Shown here: piece after piece, positions 17,689 through 26,059 of the stretch | How positions within the stretch are numbered: the first letter of the stretch is position 1 | Layout: each line of letters opens with the position of its first letter | Made by a program: the position numbers and the translations under genes | Notes under the pieces: model-generated | What the model was told of the DNA's origin: nothing | Seen by the model: only the letters and a program-made list of their open reading frames with translations | Database searches by the model: none | Assembly: GCA_040766985.1 (NCBI GenBank) | Contig: JAXGPL010000010.1 | Location: 46,742 to 110,741, forward strand | Direction of reading: 5' to 3' | Length of the DNA stretch: 64,000 bases | From: JAXGPL01 sp040766985 | GTDB lineage: Bacteria > Bacillota > Sulfobacillia > JAUYEG01

Positions 17689-19638
17689 ATGGGAGACGAG
17701 GAGCGGGCTCCGGTTTCCTCAATCCTGGCTACAGATGTAGGGAGCACCACCACCAAAGCAATTCTGATCGAGCGTCGCGGAGCCGAGTACCGCCTGATCT
17801 GCCGCGGCGAGATGCCGACCACTGTCGAAGCCCCCTGGGAAAACGTAATGATCGGCGTCCGCAAGGCGGTCCGCCGCGTCGAAGAACTGATGCAGCGGCC
17901 GATCCTCGCCCCCGACGGATCCCTCACAAGACCCCTGCAGGATGCCCCCGGCGACGGCCAGGAAGGGCAAAAAGCCGGTGTCGATCTATATGTCTCCACA
18001 TCAAGCGCAGGCGGCGGATTGCAGATGATGGTCGCCGGCCTGGTAAGCAGCATCAGCGCTAGCAGCGCCAACCGCGCCGCGCTCGGAGCCGGCGCAGTCG
18101 TGCTGGACGTAATCGCGGTTGACGACGGGCGTTCGACCTCCGAGCAGATCACACGAATCACCGAGCTGCGCCCAGACATCATTCTCATGTCCGGCGGAGT
18201 TGACGGGGGCTCGGTCACGTACATTGCGGCGATCGCGGAAACCATCGTCCAGGCCAACCCCCAGCCGCGGTTCGGGGCGACCTATAAGTTGCCGCTGGTA
18301 TACGCGGGCAACAGGGACGCCCAGGACATGATCCAGGCGATCGGTGAGAAGGACCTGGATATCCAACTCGTCGAGAACCTCCGCCCCCGGCACGACCTTG
18401 AGAACCTCGGTCCCGCCCGCGAAACAATCCACGACCTGTTCATGAACCACGTCATGGCCCAGGCCCCCGGCTACGCCGAACTTATGCAATGGGTGGACAC
18501 GACGATCATGCCGACACCCGGCGCCGTCGGCAGCATCATCAGGCTGATGGCCGAGAAACACCGGGCCAACATCATCGGCGTGGACATCGGCGGGGCGACC
18601 ACGGACGTGTTTTCGGATTTCGAGGGGACCTTCACCAGGACCGTCAGCGCCAACCTCGGTATGAGCTACAGCATCTGCAACGTGCTTGAAGAGGCCGGTT
18701 TCCAGAATATCCGCCGCTGGATCCCGTTCCCGGTCGACGAGGAGGCGCTCTGCGACTGGATCGCCAACAAGATGGTCCGCCCGACGACCATCCCCCAGAC
18801 TGTCGACAAACTGGTCCTTGAGCAGGCGTTGGCGAGGGAAGCCCTGCGCCTATCGTTCGAGCACCACAAGAGCCTCGCGCGCAAGGTCGAGGCGGAAGAG
18901 ATCAGCGCGGGCTGGCGCACGCAGAAGAAGCTGTTCAAGGCGTCCGGCGAGGAGATCATCAACCTGCTCAAGCTGGACATGCTCGTCGGCTCCGGCGGGG
19001 TGTTGTCGCACGCGCCGCGCCGAAGCCAGGCCGCCCTGATGCTGATGGATTCGTTCCAGCCCGAGGGTGTCACGCAATTGGCGGTCGACAGCATCTTCAT
19101 GATGCCGCACCTCGGTGTGCTGGGCGAATGCTACCCGGCCATCGCCGCGGAGGTGTTCGATAAAGACTGCCTGGTCCGCCTCGGAACGTGCATCGCGCCG
19201 ACCGGCCCCAAAGCCCGCCCCGGCCAGCCGGTGCTGCAGTACGCCGTCAAACTACCCTCAGGTGAGACCAGGCAGGGACAGTTGGCCTACGGCGATATCG
19301 AAGTGATCCCCCTCGCGGTCGGCGAGCGCGCCGCGGCGACGCTCCGGCCGCAGGGCCAGTTCGACATCGGCCAGGGCAAGGGCCGCCCCTTGGAAACCGA
19401 AATCGAGGGCGGCCTGGTTGGAGTCATCATGGACGGGCGGGGCCGGCCGGTCGAGTTGCCGGGCGGCGATGCGGAACGGGCGGCCAAGCTCGTCCAGTGG
19501 TTCACCGCCATGGGCCTTTACGGCGAAGAGCACACGCAGGCGTGGCTGGCGCAGGCCAAGCGGGCCCCCGAACAGGGCCACAAAACCGCTGACAAGGGAG
19601 GGCGCAAGGGTGGCCTATTCGGCAGACTCAGGAAGTAA
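17689..19638 (+). CDS. MutL/GlmL-family ASKHA ATPase, copy 1
   Basis: 649-residue protein of the MutL/GlmL family, known from glutamate mutase and ornithine aminomutase operons as accessory, probably reactivating, ATPases. All three ASKHA nucleotide motifs are intact: phosphate-1 DVGSTTTKA (residues 16-24), phosphate-2 GVDIGGATTDVFSD (about 297-310) and adenosine motif VGSGGVLSHAPRR (about 433-445). Other shared family blocks are STSSAGGGLQMMVAG and IMPTPGAVG. Start ATG 17689 has SD gaggagaggtga. The next gene overlaps its 3' end. No B12-dependent mutase is nearby, so the usual client is missing. A Lys/Arg-rich C-terminal tail (KGGRKGGLFGRLRK) is absent from copies 2 and 3. Confidence 0.85.
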   Translation: MGDEERAPVSSILATDVGSTTTKAILIERRGAEYRLICRGEMPTTVEAPWENVMIGVRKAVRRVEELMQRPILAPDGSLTRPLQDAPGDGQEGQKAGVDLYVSTSSAGGGLQMMVAGLVSSISASSANRAALGAGAVVLDVIAVDDGRSTSEQITRITELRPDIILMSGGVDGGSVTYIAAIAETIVQANPQPRFGATYKLPLVYAGNRDAQDMIQAIGEKDLDIQLVENLRPRHDLENLGPARETIHDLFMNHVMAQAPGYAELMQWVDTTIMPTPGAVGSIIRLMAEKHRANIIGVDIGGATTDVFSDFEGTFTRTVSANLGMSYSICNVLEEAGFQNIRRWIPFPVDEEALCDWIANKMVRPTTIPQTVDKLVLEQALAREALRLSFEHHKSLARKVEAEEISAGWRTQKKLFKASGEEIINLLKLDMLVGSGGVLSHAPRRSQAALMLMDSFQPEGVTQLAVDSIFMMPHLGVLGECYPAIAAEVFDKDCLVRLGTCIAPTGPKARPGQPVLQYAVKLPSGETRQGQLAYGDIEVIPLAVGERAAATLRPQGQFDIGQGKGRPLETEIEGGLVGVIMDGRGRPVELPGGDAERAAKLVQWFTAMGLYGEEHTQAWLAQAKRAPEQGHKTADKGGRKGGLFGRLRK

Positions 19639-20955
19639 CCAGGTCGAGATCGTCCGCAAGACAAGGCGCCTGCCTCTTCCGGGCGAGGTGTTGGTGAGCC
19701 GCGGCGACCGGGTTGCGCCCGACGACATCGTCGCCAAGATCAGCCTCAAGCCCGGCATCCCGTGGGTGGTTCCGGCCGCGCGCCTGCTTGGAATCAACCC
19801 TGGTGAACTGCCGTCGGCCATGATGCGCAAGGTGGGCGACCAGGTCAAGACACGTGAAGTGATTGCGCGCGCCGAACAGGGTCTTTACGGCAGAAAGGAG
19901 TACGAATCGCCCACCGACGGGATCATCGAGGAGATCTCAGCCCGATCCGGAAGGATCGTGATCAGGAGGTCTTCGGCAAGGAGGAGCCCCCGCTCTCCGT
20001 CGACGTCGCCCTCGAACTTGGCGTAAGACCCCGGGAGATCGAGAAATACATGCTCCGCGGCATCGGCGACGAGGTCAAGCGCAGTCAGATCATTGCCAAA
20101 AAGGGCGAGCAGGCAGCGTTCTTCACCAAGTCCGCGGTGGCGCCCATTTCCGGGATCATCAGCGAGATCAACTCGGACACAGGTTACGTGACCATCTCGC
20201 GTCCGTTCAAGGAGGTCGTCGTCAAGGCCTACATCACCGGCCAGGTGGCCGAGGTGATCCCCGACCGTGGCGTGGTGGTCGAGGTGCCGGCGGTGCGCAT
20301 CAACGGCATCTTCGGCGTCGGCCGGGAGACCCATGGCACGCTCAAGATGGTCGCTGACGACCCGTCGGTAACCGTCGAGCCGGACATGATCACGCCGGAC
20401 TGCAAGGGGTGCATCCTCGTCGGCGGGGGGCTCGTCACCAACGATGCCCTCACGCGTGCCATCCAGATGGGTGCAAAGGGCTTTGTCACCGGCACCGCAG
20501 GGTACCTTCACGTCGTGCGGTCGCTGGGAGTTAAGCTGGGCGTCGGCATAACGGGGCAGGAAGACGTGCCGATGACACTGATCCTGATGGAAGGGTTTGG
20601 CCACCTTAGCATGCGCGATCAGGCTTTCTACGGGCTTAAGGCGTTGGAGGGGCGAGAGGCGAGCATCAACGGCGCAACGCAGATCCGCGCGGGCGCGATT
20701 CGTCCCGAGATCATCGTGCCGTTCCCCGAGTATACCGGCCACACGGAGGTGCGGCCGCCCGTCGAAGAGGAACTGTCGATGGGGCAGGCGGTCCGGGTGA
20801 TCAGCGAGCCGCACTTCGGTTCGATCGGCCGGGTCACAGCCCTTCCGCGCGAGGCGGTGCGGATTGACACGGAGGCCACTGTGCCGGTCGTGCGTGTTCT
20901 TCTCGATGATGGCGACGAGGTCATGATCCCGCGCGCTAACGTCGAGGTGCTATGA
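19610..20955 (+). CDS. MutL-partner protein 1 (duplicated barrel-sandwich plus KOW-like), one frameshift
   Basis: Uncharacterised partner of MutL copy 1; GTG 19610 (SD gggaggg) overlaps the MutL stop by 29 nt in another frame. The frame breaks at about 19961; a one-base loss explains it, and the sequence then continues QEVFGKEEPPLSVDVALELG. The joined protein is about 448 residues. Its N-terminus holds two similar barrel-sandwich-like units (MRKVGDQVKTREVIARAE...SPTDGIIEEISARSG and LRGIGDEVKRSQIIAKKG...APISGIISEINSDTG). The core blocks GIFGVGRETHG, GITGQEDVPM and ASINGATQIRAG are shared with partner 2. A C-terminal KOW-like unit ends VMIPRANVEVL. No signal peptide or membrane segment is seen. 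Function unknown. Confidence 0.75.
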
Positions 20956-21123
20956 CACATCGGGGCCGCGGAGCGGACACAATAGGCATCAACTGGCCTT
21001 GTCGCGCGCCGTGTCTGCCAGCCGTTGCACGCCCTGACAGGTGCGGGCGGCGAACGCGTCGAATTGACCGGGACACTCGCAGAAGCGATAGCGATGACGT
21101 ACCAGCGATCTGAGGTGAGCGTT

Positions 21124-21549
21124 GTGAGCGAGGTATCTCCTGAACGCCGGGATGAATTGATCCGAAAGGTTGCCGAACAGGTCGTCAAGAGAGGGCTCGA
21201 GGTTCCGGCGACGTTCTTTGTCGAGATGAACAGGCCGCTCAGCTTCATCGGCGGCCAGGCGCTCGTATTCATCGCCCCCGTCCTGGGTGTAATCTTCGAC
21301 CAGCGTACAATTGAGGAATTTGCACGGCTGATGGAGGACCGCAAGAACATCGACCGCCTGATCGACACAATCGAGGATATGAGCAACAAGCGCGACCAGG
21401 AGCAGAAGGAATGGATCCGCCGCCAGCGCGAAAAGGCCGCCCTTCGCAAAGGGCTTCCGCCGGAGGCGCTTGAGCCCAAACCGTTTCTTGAGCGCGTAAG
21501 GACGTTCTTCTTTGGCGAGAAGGCGGATACCAAAAGTAGTAGCAGATAG
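21124..21549 (+). CDS. Small conserved-type protein of unknown function
   Basis: 141 residues from GTG 21124, chosen for SD gaggtga 5 nt upstream; the frame is open further upstream (ATG 21094, 21025). N-terminal helix with ERRDELIRKVAEQVVKRG, then EVPATFFVEMNRPLSFIGGQ leading into a hydrophobic stretch ALVFIAPVLGVIF (one possible membrane-associated helix), then a charged, coiled-coil-like C-terminal half (EEFARLMEDRKNIDRLID, KRDQEQKEWIRRQREKAAL) and a basic tail. It lies between MutL modules 1 and 2 and ends at a strong terminator, so it belongs with module 1. I cannot name the family with certainty. Confidence 0.65.
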   Translation: MSEVSPERRDELIRKVAEQVVKRGLEVPATFFVEMNRPLSFIGGQALVFIAPVLGVIFDQRTIEEFARLMEDRKNIDRLIDTIEDMSNKRDQEQKEWIRRQREKAALRKGLPPEALEPKPFLERVRTFFFGEKADTKSSSR

Positions 21550-21570
21550 GGGCCGAGGGCGAGGCAGTCC

Positions 21571-21612
21571 GAGCCTTCTCAGCGGGGTCACACTGCTGAG
21601 AGGGCTCTTTTT
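21571..21612 (+). terminator. Rho-independent terminator
   Basis: A 13-bp stem (gagccttctcagc / gctgagagggctc, one G-T pair) with an 11-nt loop, followed by ttttt. It closes the module 1 operon. Confidence 0.92.
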
Positions 21613-21796
21613 GTGGGCAGCGGCCCCCTTTTGGCGGCACCGGAACGCAGGCCCGCCGGCGGCTCGCCCGGCTAGCTGCCGCAAATGACGTAGCAGAGAA
21701 GGTTTTGAGGATTTGTTATCGAAACCAGGAGGGTATGGCTCGAAAGTACAGTAATCAACGCTTTCGTGTACACGTAAACGGAGGTGGATTGCAGAG

Positions 21797-23674
21797 TTGG
21801 CTGAAGCGCAACACCAGCAGCCGCGTTACGACCTAGGTCGTGAGATTAACTCGATTCTGGCCACTGACTGCGGCAGCACAACAACCAAAGCGATTTTGAT
21901 CGAGAAAGTCGGGGGCGAGTACCGGCTCATCGTCCGCGGAGAAGCACCGACGACCGTGGAAAAGCCCTTTGAGGACGTCACGGCCGGGGCGCGCAACGCG
22001 ATCCGCGAGGTCGAAGAGCTCAGCGGCAAGTCGTTCCTAAACGACGAAGGGGTCATCACCCCGCGTCAGGACGACAACACCGGTGTGGACATCTTCCTCT
22101 CCACCTCCAGCGCCGGCGGTGGTCTGCAGATGATGGTCGCCGGCGTCGTTAAGACCATGACGGCTGAGTCCGCCCAGCGCGCCGCACTCGGCGCGGGTGC
22201 GATTGTCATGGACGTCATCTCCATTGATGACGGCCGCCGTCCCCACGAGAAGATTCAGCGTATCCGTCACCTTCGCCCGGACATGATCCTCCTGTCCGGC
22301 GGCATCGACGGCGGCACTGTGACACACGTCGCCCAGATCGCCGAGTTGATTTCGGCCGCGGAGCCCAAGCCGCGTCTTGGCATCGGGTACCAACTGCCGG
22401 TCATCTTCGCCGGCAACAAGGAAGCCCGCGGTTACATGAAGGAGATCCTGGGGTCCAAGACCGACCTCCGGATCGTGGACAACCTCCGCCCCGTCTTAGA
22501 GCGAGAGGTGCTCGGACCGGCCCGCGAGGAAATCCACAACCTCTTCATGGAGCACGTTATGGCGCAGGCCCCCGGGTACAACAAGCTAATGAAGTGGACT
22601 CCGATCCCCATCATGCCGACCCCCGGTGCCGTAGGCCTGTGTATGCAGACGACTGCTCACAGCTATGACATGCACGTCATCGGCGTCGATATCGGCGGCG
22701 CGACCACCGACGTGTTCTCGGTTGTGGGCGATGAGCTCGAATTCTTCAACCGGACGGTATCGGCCAACCTCGGCATGAGCTACTCTGTTTCCAACGTGTT
22801 GCTTGAGGCAGGCGTGGCCAATATCATGCGGTGGGTCCCGTTCAAGATGGAAGAGGAAGACCTCCGCAACCGTATCCGCAACAAGATGATCCGTCCGACC
22901 ACCATCCCGCAGACCCTCGAAGAGCTAATCATCGAGCAGGCGATCGCGCGCGAAGCCTTGCGGCTGGCGTTCATCCACCACAAGAGCCTGGCCGTCGGCC
23001 TGCGCGGCGTGCAGCGCCAGCGGTCGATCGGCGACGTGTTTGAGCAGACGGGCTCCGGTGACACCCTCATCGACATGATGAGACTGGGTATCCTCGTCGG
23101 TTCAGGCGGTGTTCTCTCGCATGCCCCGCGCCGTGTCCAGTCGGCCTTGATGATGCTCGACGCTTTCGAGCCGGAGGGCGTAACCTGGCTGACCGTCGAC
23201 TCCATCTTCATGATGCCGCAGCTCGGCGTTCTCTCGGCCATTCACCCGCAGGCTTCGGCCCAGGTGTTCGACAAGGACTGCCTGATCCGTCTCGGGACGA
23301 GCATTGCCCCTGCGGGCCAGGCTCGCGAAGGCGAGCAGGTCTGCCGGTACGAGATCAAGTTGCCGGACGGCAAGGAGATAGACGGCAAGCTGCTGTTCGG
23401 CGAGATGAAGAGGCACGACCTCCCCGAGGGCGAAGTCGCTGAGGTGATGGTCGACCCGGGCCGTGGCTTCGACGTCGGCGCCGGCCGCGGCCGCGCCCTG
23501 CACCAGAAGATCCACGGCGGCGTCGCCGGCATCATTTTCGACGGCCGTGGCCGCCAGCCGCTATGGCTGCCTGAGGACCACGCCAAACGCGTACAGAAGT
23601 TCTCCGAGTGGATTGAGGCGTTGGACGCCTATCCACTCGATGCGTACCGCACAATTCTGGAGAAACGTGGCTAA
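21797..23674 (+). CDS. MutL/GlmL-family ASKHA ATPase, copy 2
   Basis: 625-residue paralogue of the gene at 17689, similar along its whole length. TTG 21797 is chosen for SD gaggtgg 9 nt upstream. Nucleotide motifs are intact: DCGSTTTKA (residues 24-32), GVDIGGATTDVFSV (about 296) and VGSGGVLSHAPRR (about 434). Other blocks shared with copy 1 include STSSAGGGLQMMVAG, MAQAPGY, IMPTPGAVG, RTVSANLGMSYS and RPTTIPQT. The codon pattern is slightly less G+C-extreme than neighbours. It has its own 247-nt upstream region after the terminator, so it is probably transcribed separately. No mutase genes adjoin it; the only companion is the partner gene 14 nt downstream. Confidence 0.87.
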   Translation: MAEAQHQQPRYDLGREINSILATDCGSTTTKAILIEKVGGEYRLIVRGEAPTTVEKPFEDVTAGARNAIREVEELSGKSFLNDEGVITPRQDDNTGVDIFLSTSSAGGGLQMMVAGVVKTMTAESAQRAALGAGAIVMDVISIDDGRRPHEKIQRIRHLRPDMILLSGGIDGGTVTHVAQIAELISAAEPKPRLGIGYQLPVIFAGNKEARGYMKEILGSKTDLRIVDNLRPVLEREVLGPAREEIHNLFMEHVMAQAPGYNKLMKWTPIPIMPTPGAVGLCMQTTAHSYDMHVIGVDIGGATTDVFSVVGDELEFFNRTVSANLGMSYSVSNVLLEAGVANIMRWVPFKMEEEDLRNRIRNKMIRPTTIPQTLEELIIEQAIAREALRLAFIHHKSLAVGLRGVQRQRSIGDVFEQTGSGDTLIDMMRLGILVGSGGVLSHAPRRVQSALMMLDAFEPEGVTWLTVDSIFMMPQLGVLSAIHPQASAQVFDKDCLIRLGTSIAPAGQAREGEQVCRYEIKLPDGKEIDGKLLFGEMKRHDLPEGEVAEVMVDPGRGFDVGAGRGRALHQKIHGGVAGIIFDGRGRQPLWLPEDHAKRVQKFSEWIEALDAYPLDAYRTILEKRG

Positions 23675-23688
23675 GGGGGGAGCGACAG

Positions 23689-24816
23689 ATGGCACACGCA
23701 TACACGCCTGGACTAAAAGTAACTGAGGCCGACGTAATCGAGAAAGTGCGCCGGCTGCCCCTCCTGGGCGACGTTCTCGTCAAGAAGGGCGACAAAGTAA
23801 CTCCCGACGTTATCGTTGCGCGGACGGAGCTACCAGGCGAGCCGCACACGGTCAACGTCGCCAACATCCTCGGCATTGAGCCCGAGGACATCCAGCACTT
23901 CATGGTCAAGAAGGTCGGGGACAGCGTTAAGAAGGGCGAGGCGATCGCGCTGTACAAGGCCTTCTTCGGCCTGATTAACCGTCCGGCTCCCTCGAAGGTC
24001 GAGGGCGTCATCGAGTTGGTCTCCGACGTTACCGGCCAGGTCACCATCCGCGAGCCAAACATCCCGGTCGAGATCGACGCGTATATCGAAGGCGTCGTCA
24101 AAGACGTCCTGGAGCGCGAAGGCGTAACGGTCGAATGCACCGGCGCATTCATCCAGGGGATCTTCGGTGTCGGCGGCGAGACCACCGGCCAGGTCAAGGT
24201 GGTTGTGGATTCGCCCGACGACATCCTCGAAGCGGACCTGATCAAACCCGAGCACAAAGGCAAGGTTGTGGTCGGTGGCTCGCTCGTCACGGGCGCCGCG
24301 CTCAAGCGCGCCTCTGAGGTCGGCGTTGCCGGCGTCGTCGCCGGCGGCATCATCGACAAGGACCTTGTGGACTATCTGGGCTACGACATCGGCGTGGCCA
24401 TCACCGGACACGAGGACATCAACATCACCGTCATCGTGACGGAGGGCTTCGGCCGGATTCGCATGGCGGACAAGACCTATAACCTGCTCAAGGAGCTCGA
24501 TGGGGAGCAGGTTTCGATGAACGGCGCGACGCAGATCCGCGCGGGCGTTATGCGGCCCGAGATTATCGCCCCGGGGCACAAGCCGCAGCATGCCGCCGAA
24601 CTGACGGAAGAGGCGGCCTCCGAAGGCCTCGTCGCCGGGACCCCGATCCGGGTCATCCGCGAGCCGTACTTCGGTATGCTGGCGGAGGTCGTCGAGCTCC
24701 CGCCCGAGTTGCAGGTCATCGAGACGGAGGCCAAAGTCCGGATCCTGACTGCCAAGCTCTCGGACGGCAGGGTCGTCACGATCCCGCGGGCGAACGTCGA
24801 GATCATCGAAGGCTAG
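23689..24816 (+). CDS. MutL-partner protein 2 (barrel-sandwich plus KOW-like)
   Basis: Intact 375-residue reference copy of the partner family; SD gggggag precedes ATG 23689. Domains by eye: a short N-terminal strand unit (IEKVRRLPLLGDVLVKKGDK), one biotinyl/lipoyl-like barrel-sandwich (VKKVGDSVKKGEAIALYK, then PSKVEGVIELVSDVTGQVTI, residues about 80-125) without a biotin or lipoate lysine motif, a central alpha/beta region (IQGIFGVGGETTGQ, VVVGGSLVTGAALKRA, AITGHEDINITVIVTEGFG, VSMNGATQIRAGVMRPEII) and a C-terminal KOW/SH3-like unit (GTPIRVIREPYFGMLAEV ... VTIPRANVEIIE). Cytosolic by lack of signals. It is always the gene after MutL in this window, implying a complex. No known function. Confidence 0.8.
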   Translation: MAHAYTPGLKVTEADVIEKVRRLPLLGDVLVKKGDKVTPDVIVARTELPGEPHTVNVANILGIEPEDIQHFMVKKVGDSVKKGEAIALYKAFFGLINRPAPSKVEGVIELVSDVTGQVTIREPNIPVEIDAYIEGVVKDVLEREGVTVECTGAFIQGIFGVGGETTGQVKVVVDSPDDILEADLIKPEHKGKVVVGGSLVTGAALKRASEVGVAGVVAGGIIDKDLVDYLGYDIGVAITGHEDINITVIVTEGFGRIRMADKTYNLLKELDGEQVSMNGATQIRAGVMRPEIIAPGHKPQHAAELTEEAASEGLVAGTPIRVIREPYFGMLAEVVELPPELQVIETEAKVRILTAKLSDGRVVTIPRANVEIIEG

Positions 24817-24840
24817 CTTACTGGCTTAAGGCAAGCAGTC

Positions 24841-24895
24841 AAGGACCGGTGGCCGGTCCTTTTGGCGGGGGGCCCGGGAGTGATTCCCGGGCCCC
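24841..24895 (+). terminator. Tandem hairpins between partner 2 and thiE
   Basis: First hairpin: aaggaccgg / ccggtcctt (24841-24849 / 24853-24861) with a 3-nt loop and trailing tt. Second: ggggcccggga / tcccgggcccc (24869-24879 / 24885-24895) with a 5-nt loop. The first is a good intrinsic terminator; the second may reinforce it. No TPP-riboswitch consensus is visible here. Confidence 0.75.
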
Positions 24896-24919
24896 TTCCA
24901 TCCTTGGAGGGGATCCGCG

Positions 24920-25597
24920 ATGCAGCGTCGCAACGCCGGACGCCTGGCACAAGAAGGTATTGACCTCTCGGTATATGTTCTCCTTGACCCGCGCCACAGC
25001 CGCAGGCGCCCGCTGGACTGGCTGGCAAACGAGGCCTTGGCGGGCGGTGCGACTGCAATCCAGCTTCACCTCAAGGACGCAACCGCAAGGGAGTGGCTGA
25101 GGTGGTGCGCGACCCTTCTGCCGATGTGCCGCCGCGCCGGAGCAGCTCTGGTAGTCAATGACCGCGTCGACATCGCGGCGGCGGCCGGGGCCGACGGCGT
25201 CCACCTCGGCCAGGACGACCTGCCCGCCGCTGCGGCACGCGCGATCCTCGGGCCACGCCCGGTTATCGGGGTGTCGACGGATACGCTCGACGAAATCAGG
25301 CAGGCCTGGGCGGACGGAGCCGACTACTGCGGCCTGGGCCCCGTCTACCCGACCCCTTCGAAAGCCGACGCCGGCCCGGTTCTCGGCCGTCTGCAGTTCT
25401 GCAGGATGATCAAGGCCGCCCCGCTGCCGGTCGTTGCGATCGGCGGAATCCACGCAGGCAACGCGGCGCCCCTTGCTGCCTGCGGCGCGGCGGGAGTCGC
25501 CGTTATCTCCGCGGTCACCGGGGCGGAAGACGTAAGGGCTGCATGCCGCCGGCTGGCGGACGCCGTCGCAGGCGCGCGGGGCGATGCGATTCCATAG
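24920..25597 (+). CDS. thiE: Thiamine-phosphate synthase ThiE
   Basis: Joins HMP-pyrophosphate and thiazole phosphate into thiamine phosphate. 225-residue TIM barrel with the family motifs LVVNDRVDIAAAAGADGVHL, GQDDLP (pyrophosphate binding), GLGPVYPTPSK and VAIGGIHAGNA. ATG 24920 has SD ggagggg 7 nt upstream. It stands alone between the module 2 terminators and a repeat region; thiL (27996) and the second thiE-like gene with thiS-thiG (41.2-42.9 kb) are elsewhere in the window. It is the more canonical of the two thiE-like genes. Confidence 0.9.
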   Translation: MQRRNAGRLAQEGIDLSVYVLLDPRHSRRRPLDWLANEALAGGATAIQLHLKDATAREWLRWCATLLPMCRRAGAALVVNDRVDIAAAAGADGVHLGQDDLPAAAARAILGPRPVIGVSTDTLDEIRQAWADGADYCGLGPVYPTPSKADAGPVLGRLQFCRMIKAAPLPVVAIGGIHAGNAAPLAACGAAGVAVISAVTGAEDVRAACRRLADAVAGARGDAIP

Positions 25598-25611
25598 GGT
25601 AGGGACCAACC

Positions 25612-25715
25612 CGCCGGTGGGGGCGAGGAGGCGGGGACAGGTTGCGGCGGCGCGGCAACAGGTCGCCGGTGGGGGCGGGGAGGCGGGGACAGGTTGCGGC
25701 GGCGCGGCAACAGGT
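25612..25715. repeat. Two tandem 52-bp direct repeats
   Basis: Units 25612-25663 and 25664-25715 are identical except for one a/g difference; each contains ggaggcggggacaggttgcg (second copy gggaggcgg). They lie 15 nt after the thiE stop in non-coding sequence. Origin unknown; a local duplication is the simplest reading. Confidence 0.85.
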
Positions 25716-26059
25716 CGCGGCGCGACCAGGTTTCCACTAGATTGTGTAGTTTGAATGCCCCAATTCTCAAAATGCGGTCGCTGAGCGACCACGAAAGGTC
25801 TTCAGGGTCGTTTGGTGGCCCTATTCTGGGAAACCATGTCATCTACGCACCATGTTTCGCGCCAACCAGTGCTCCACCCGACCAATCAGTAAACCAGTAG
25901 TCCCCGACCTACGGCGCCTGACCCTGACCCGGATTTGCTGCATCTCGGAAGGAGCCGCCGCCCAGGTTTAGAAGTCTTGGAGGAAAGGGCCGCGCCCGGC
26001 GCACGACACGAGCGTTCTGCGCGGCGGCCACTGACCATCTCGCGGGGGGACTCCTTCTC
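25716..26059. other. Non-coding spacer of lower G+C before the UDG gene
   Basis: About 340 nt with noticeably lower G+C than the surroundings. It contains a small hairpin ggtcgc-tga-gcgacc (25774-25788). No convincing gene, promoter or known RNA is seen, apart from the SD gggggga just before ATG 26060. Confidence 0.5.

Noticed and set aside
19955..19970. Programmed frameshift in partner 1 at atcaggagg
   Set aside because: No slippery heptamer or downstream structure is seen, and many unrelated genes here have similar breaks, so a sequence error is likelier.
20995..21123. Extended N-terminus of the small protein (ATG 21025 or 21094)
   Set aside because: No SD for those starts and poor composition; GTG 21124 has a well-placed SD.
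21735..21836. 33-codon ORF in the leader of MutL copy 2 (starts MARKYSNQRF)
   Set aside because: The SD-like aggaggg is only 2 nt before its ATG, and it runs into the MutL start. A leader peptide is possible but not supported.
24817..24919. TPP riboswitch before thiE
   Set aside because: The conserved CTGAGA and ACCTGATC-type elements are absent; the hairpins look like terminators. None was seen before 41231 either.
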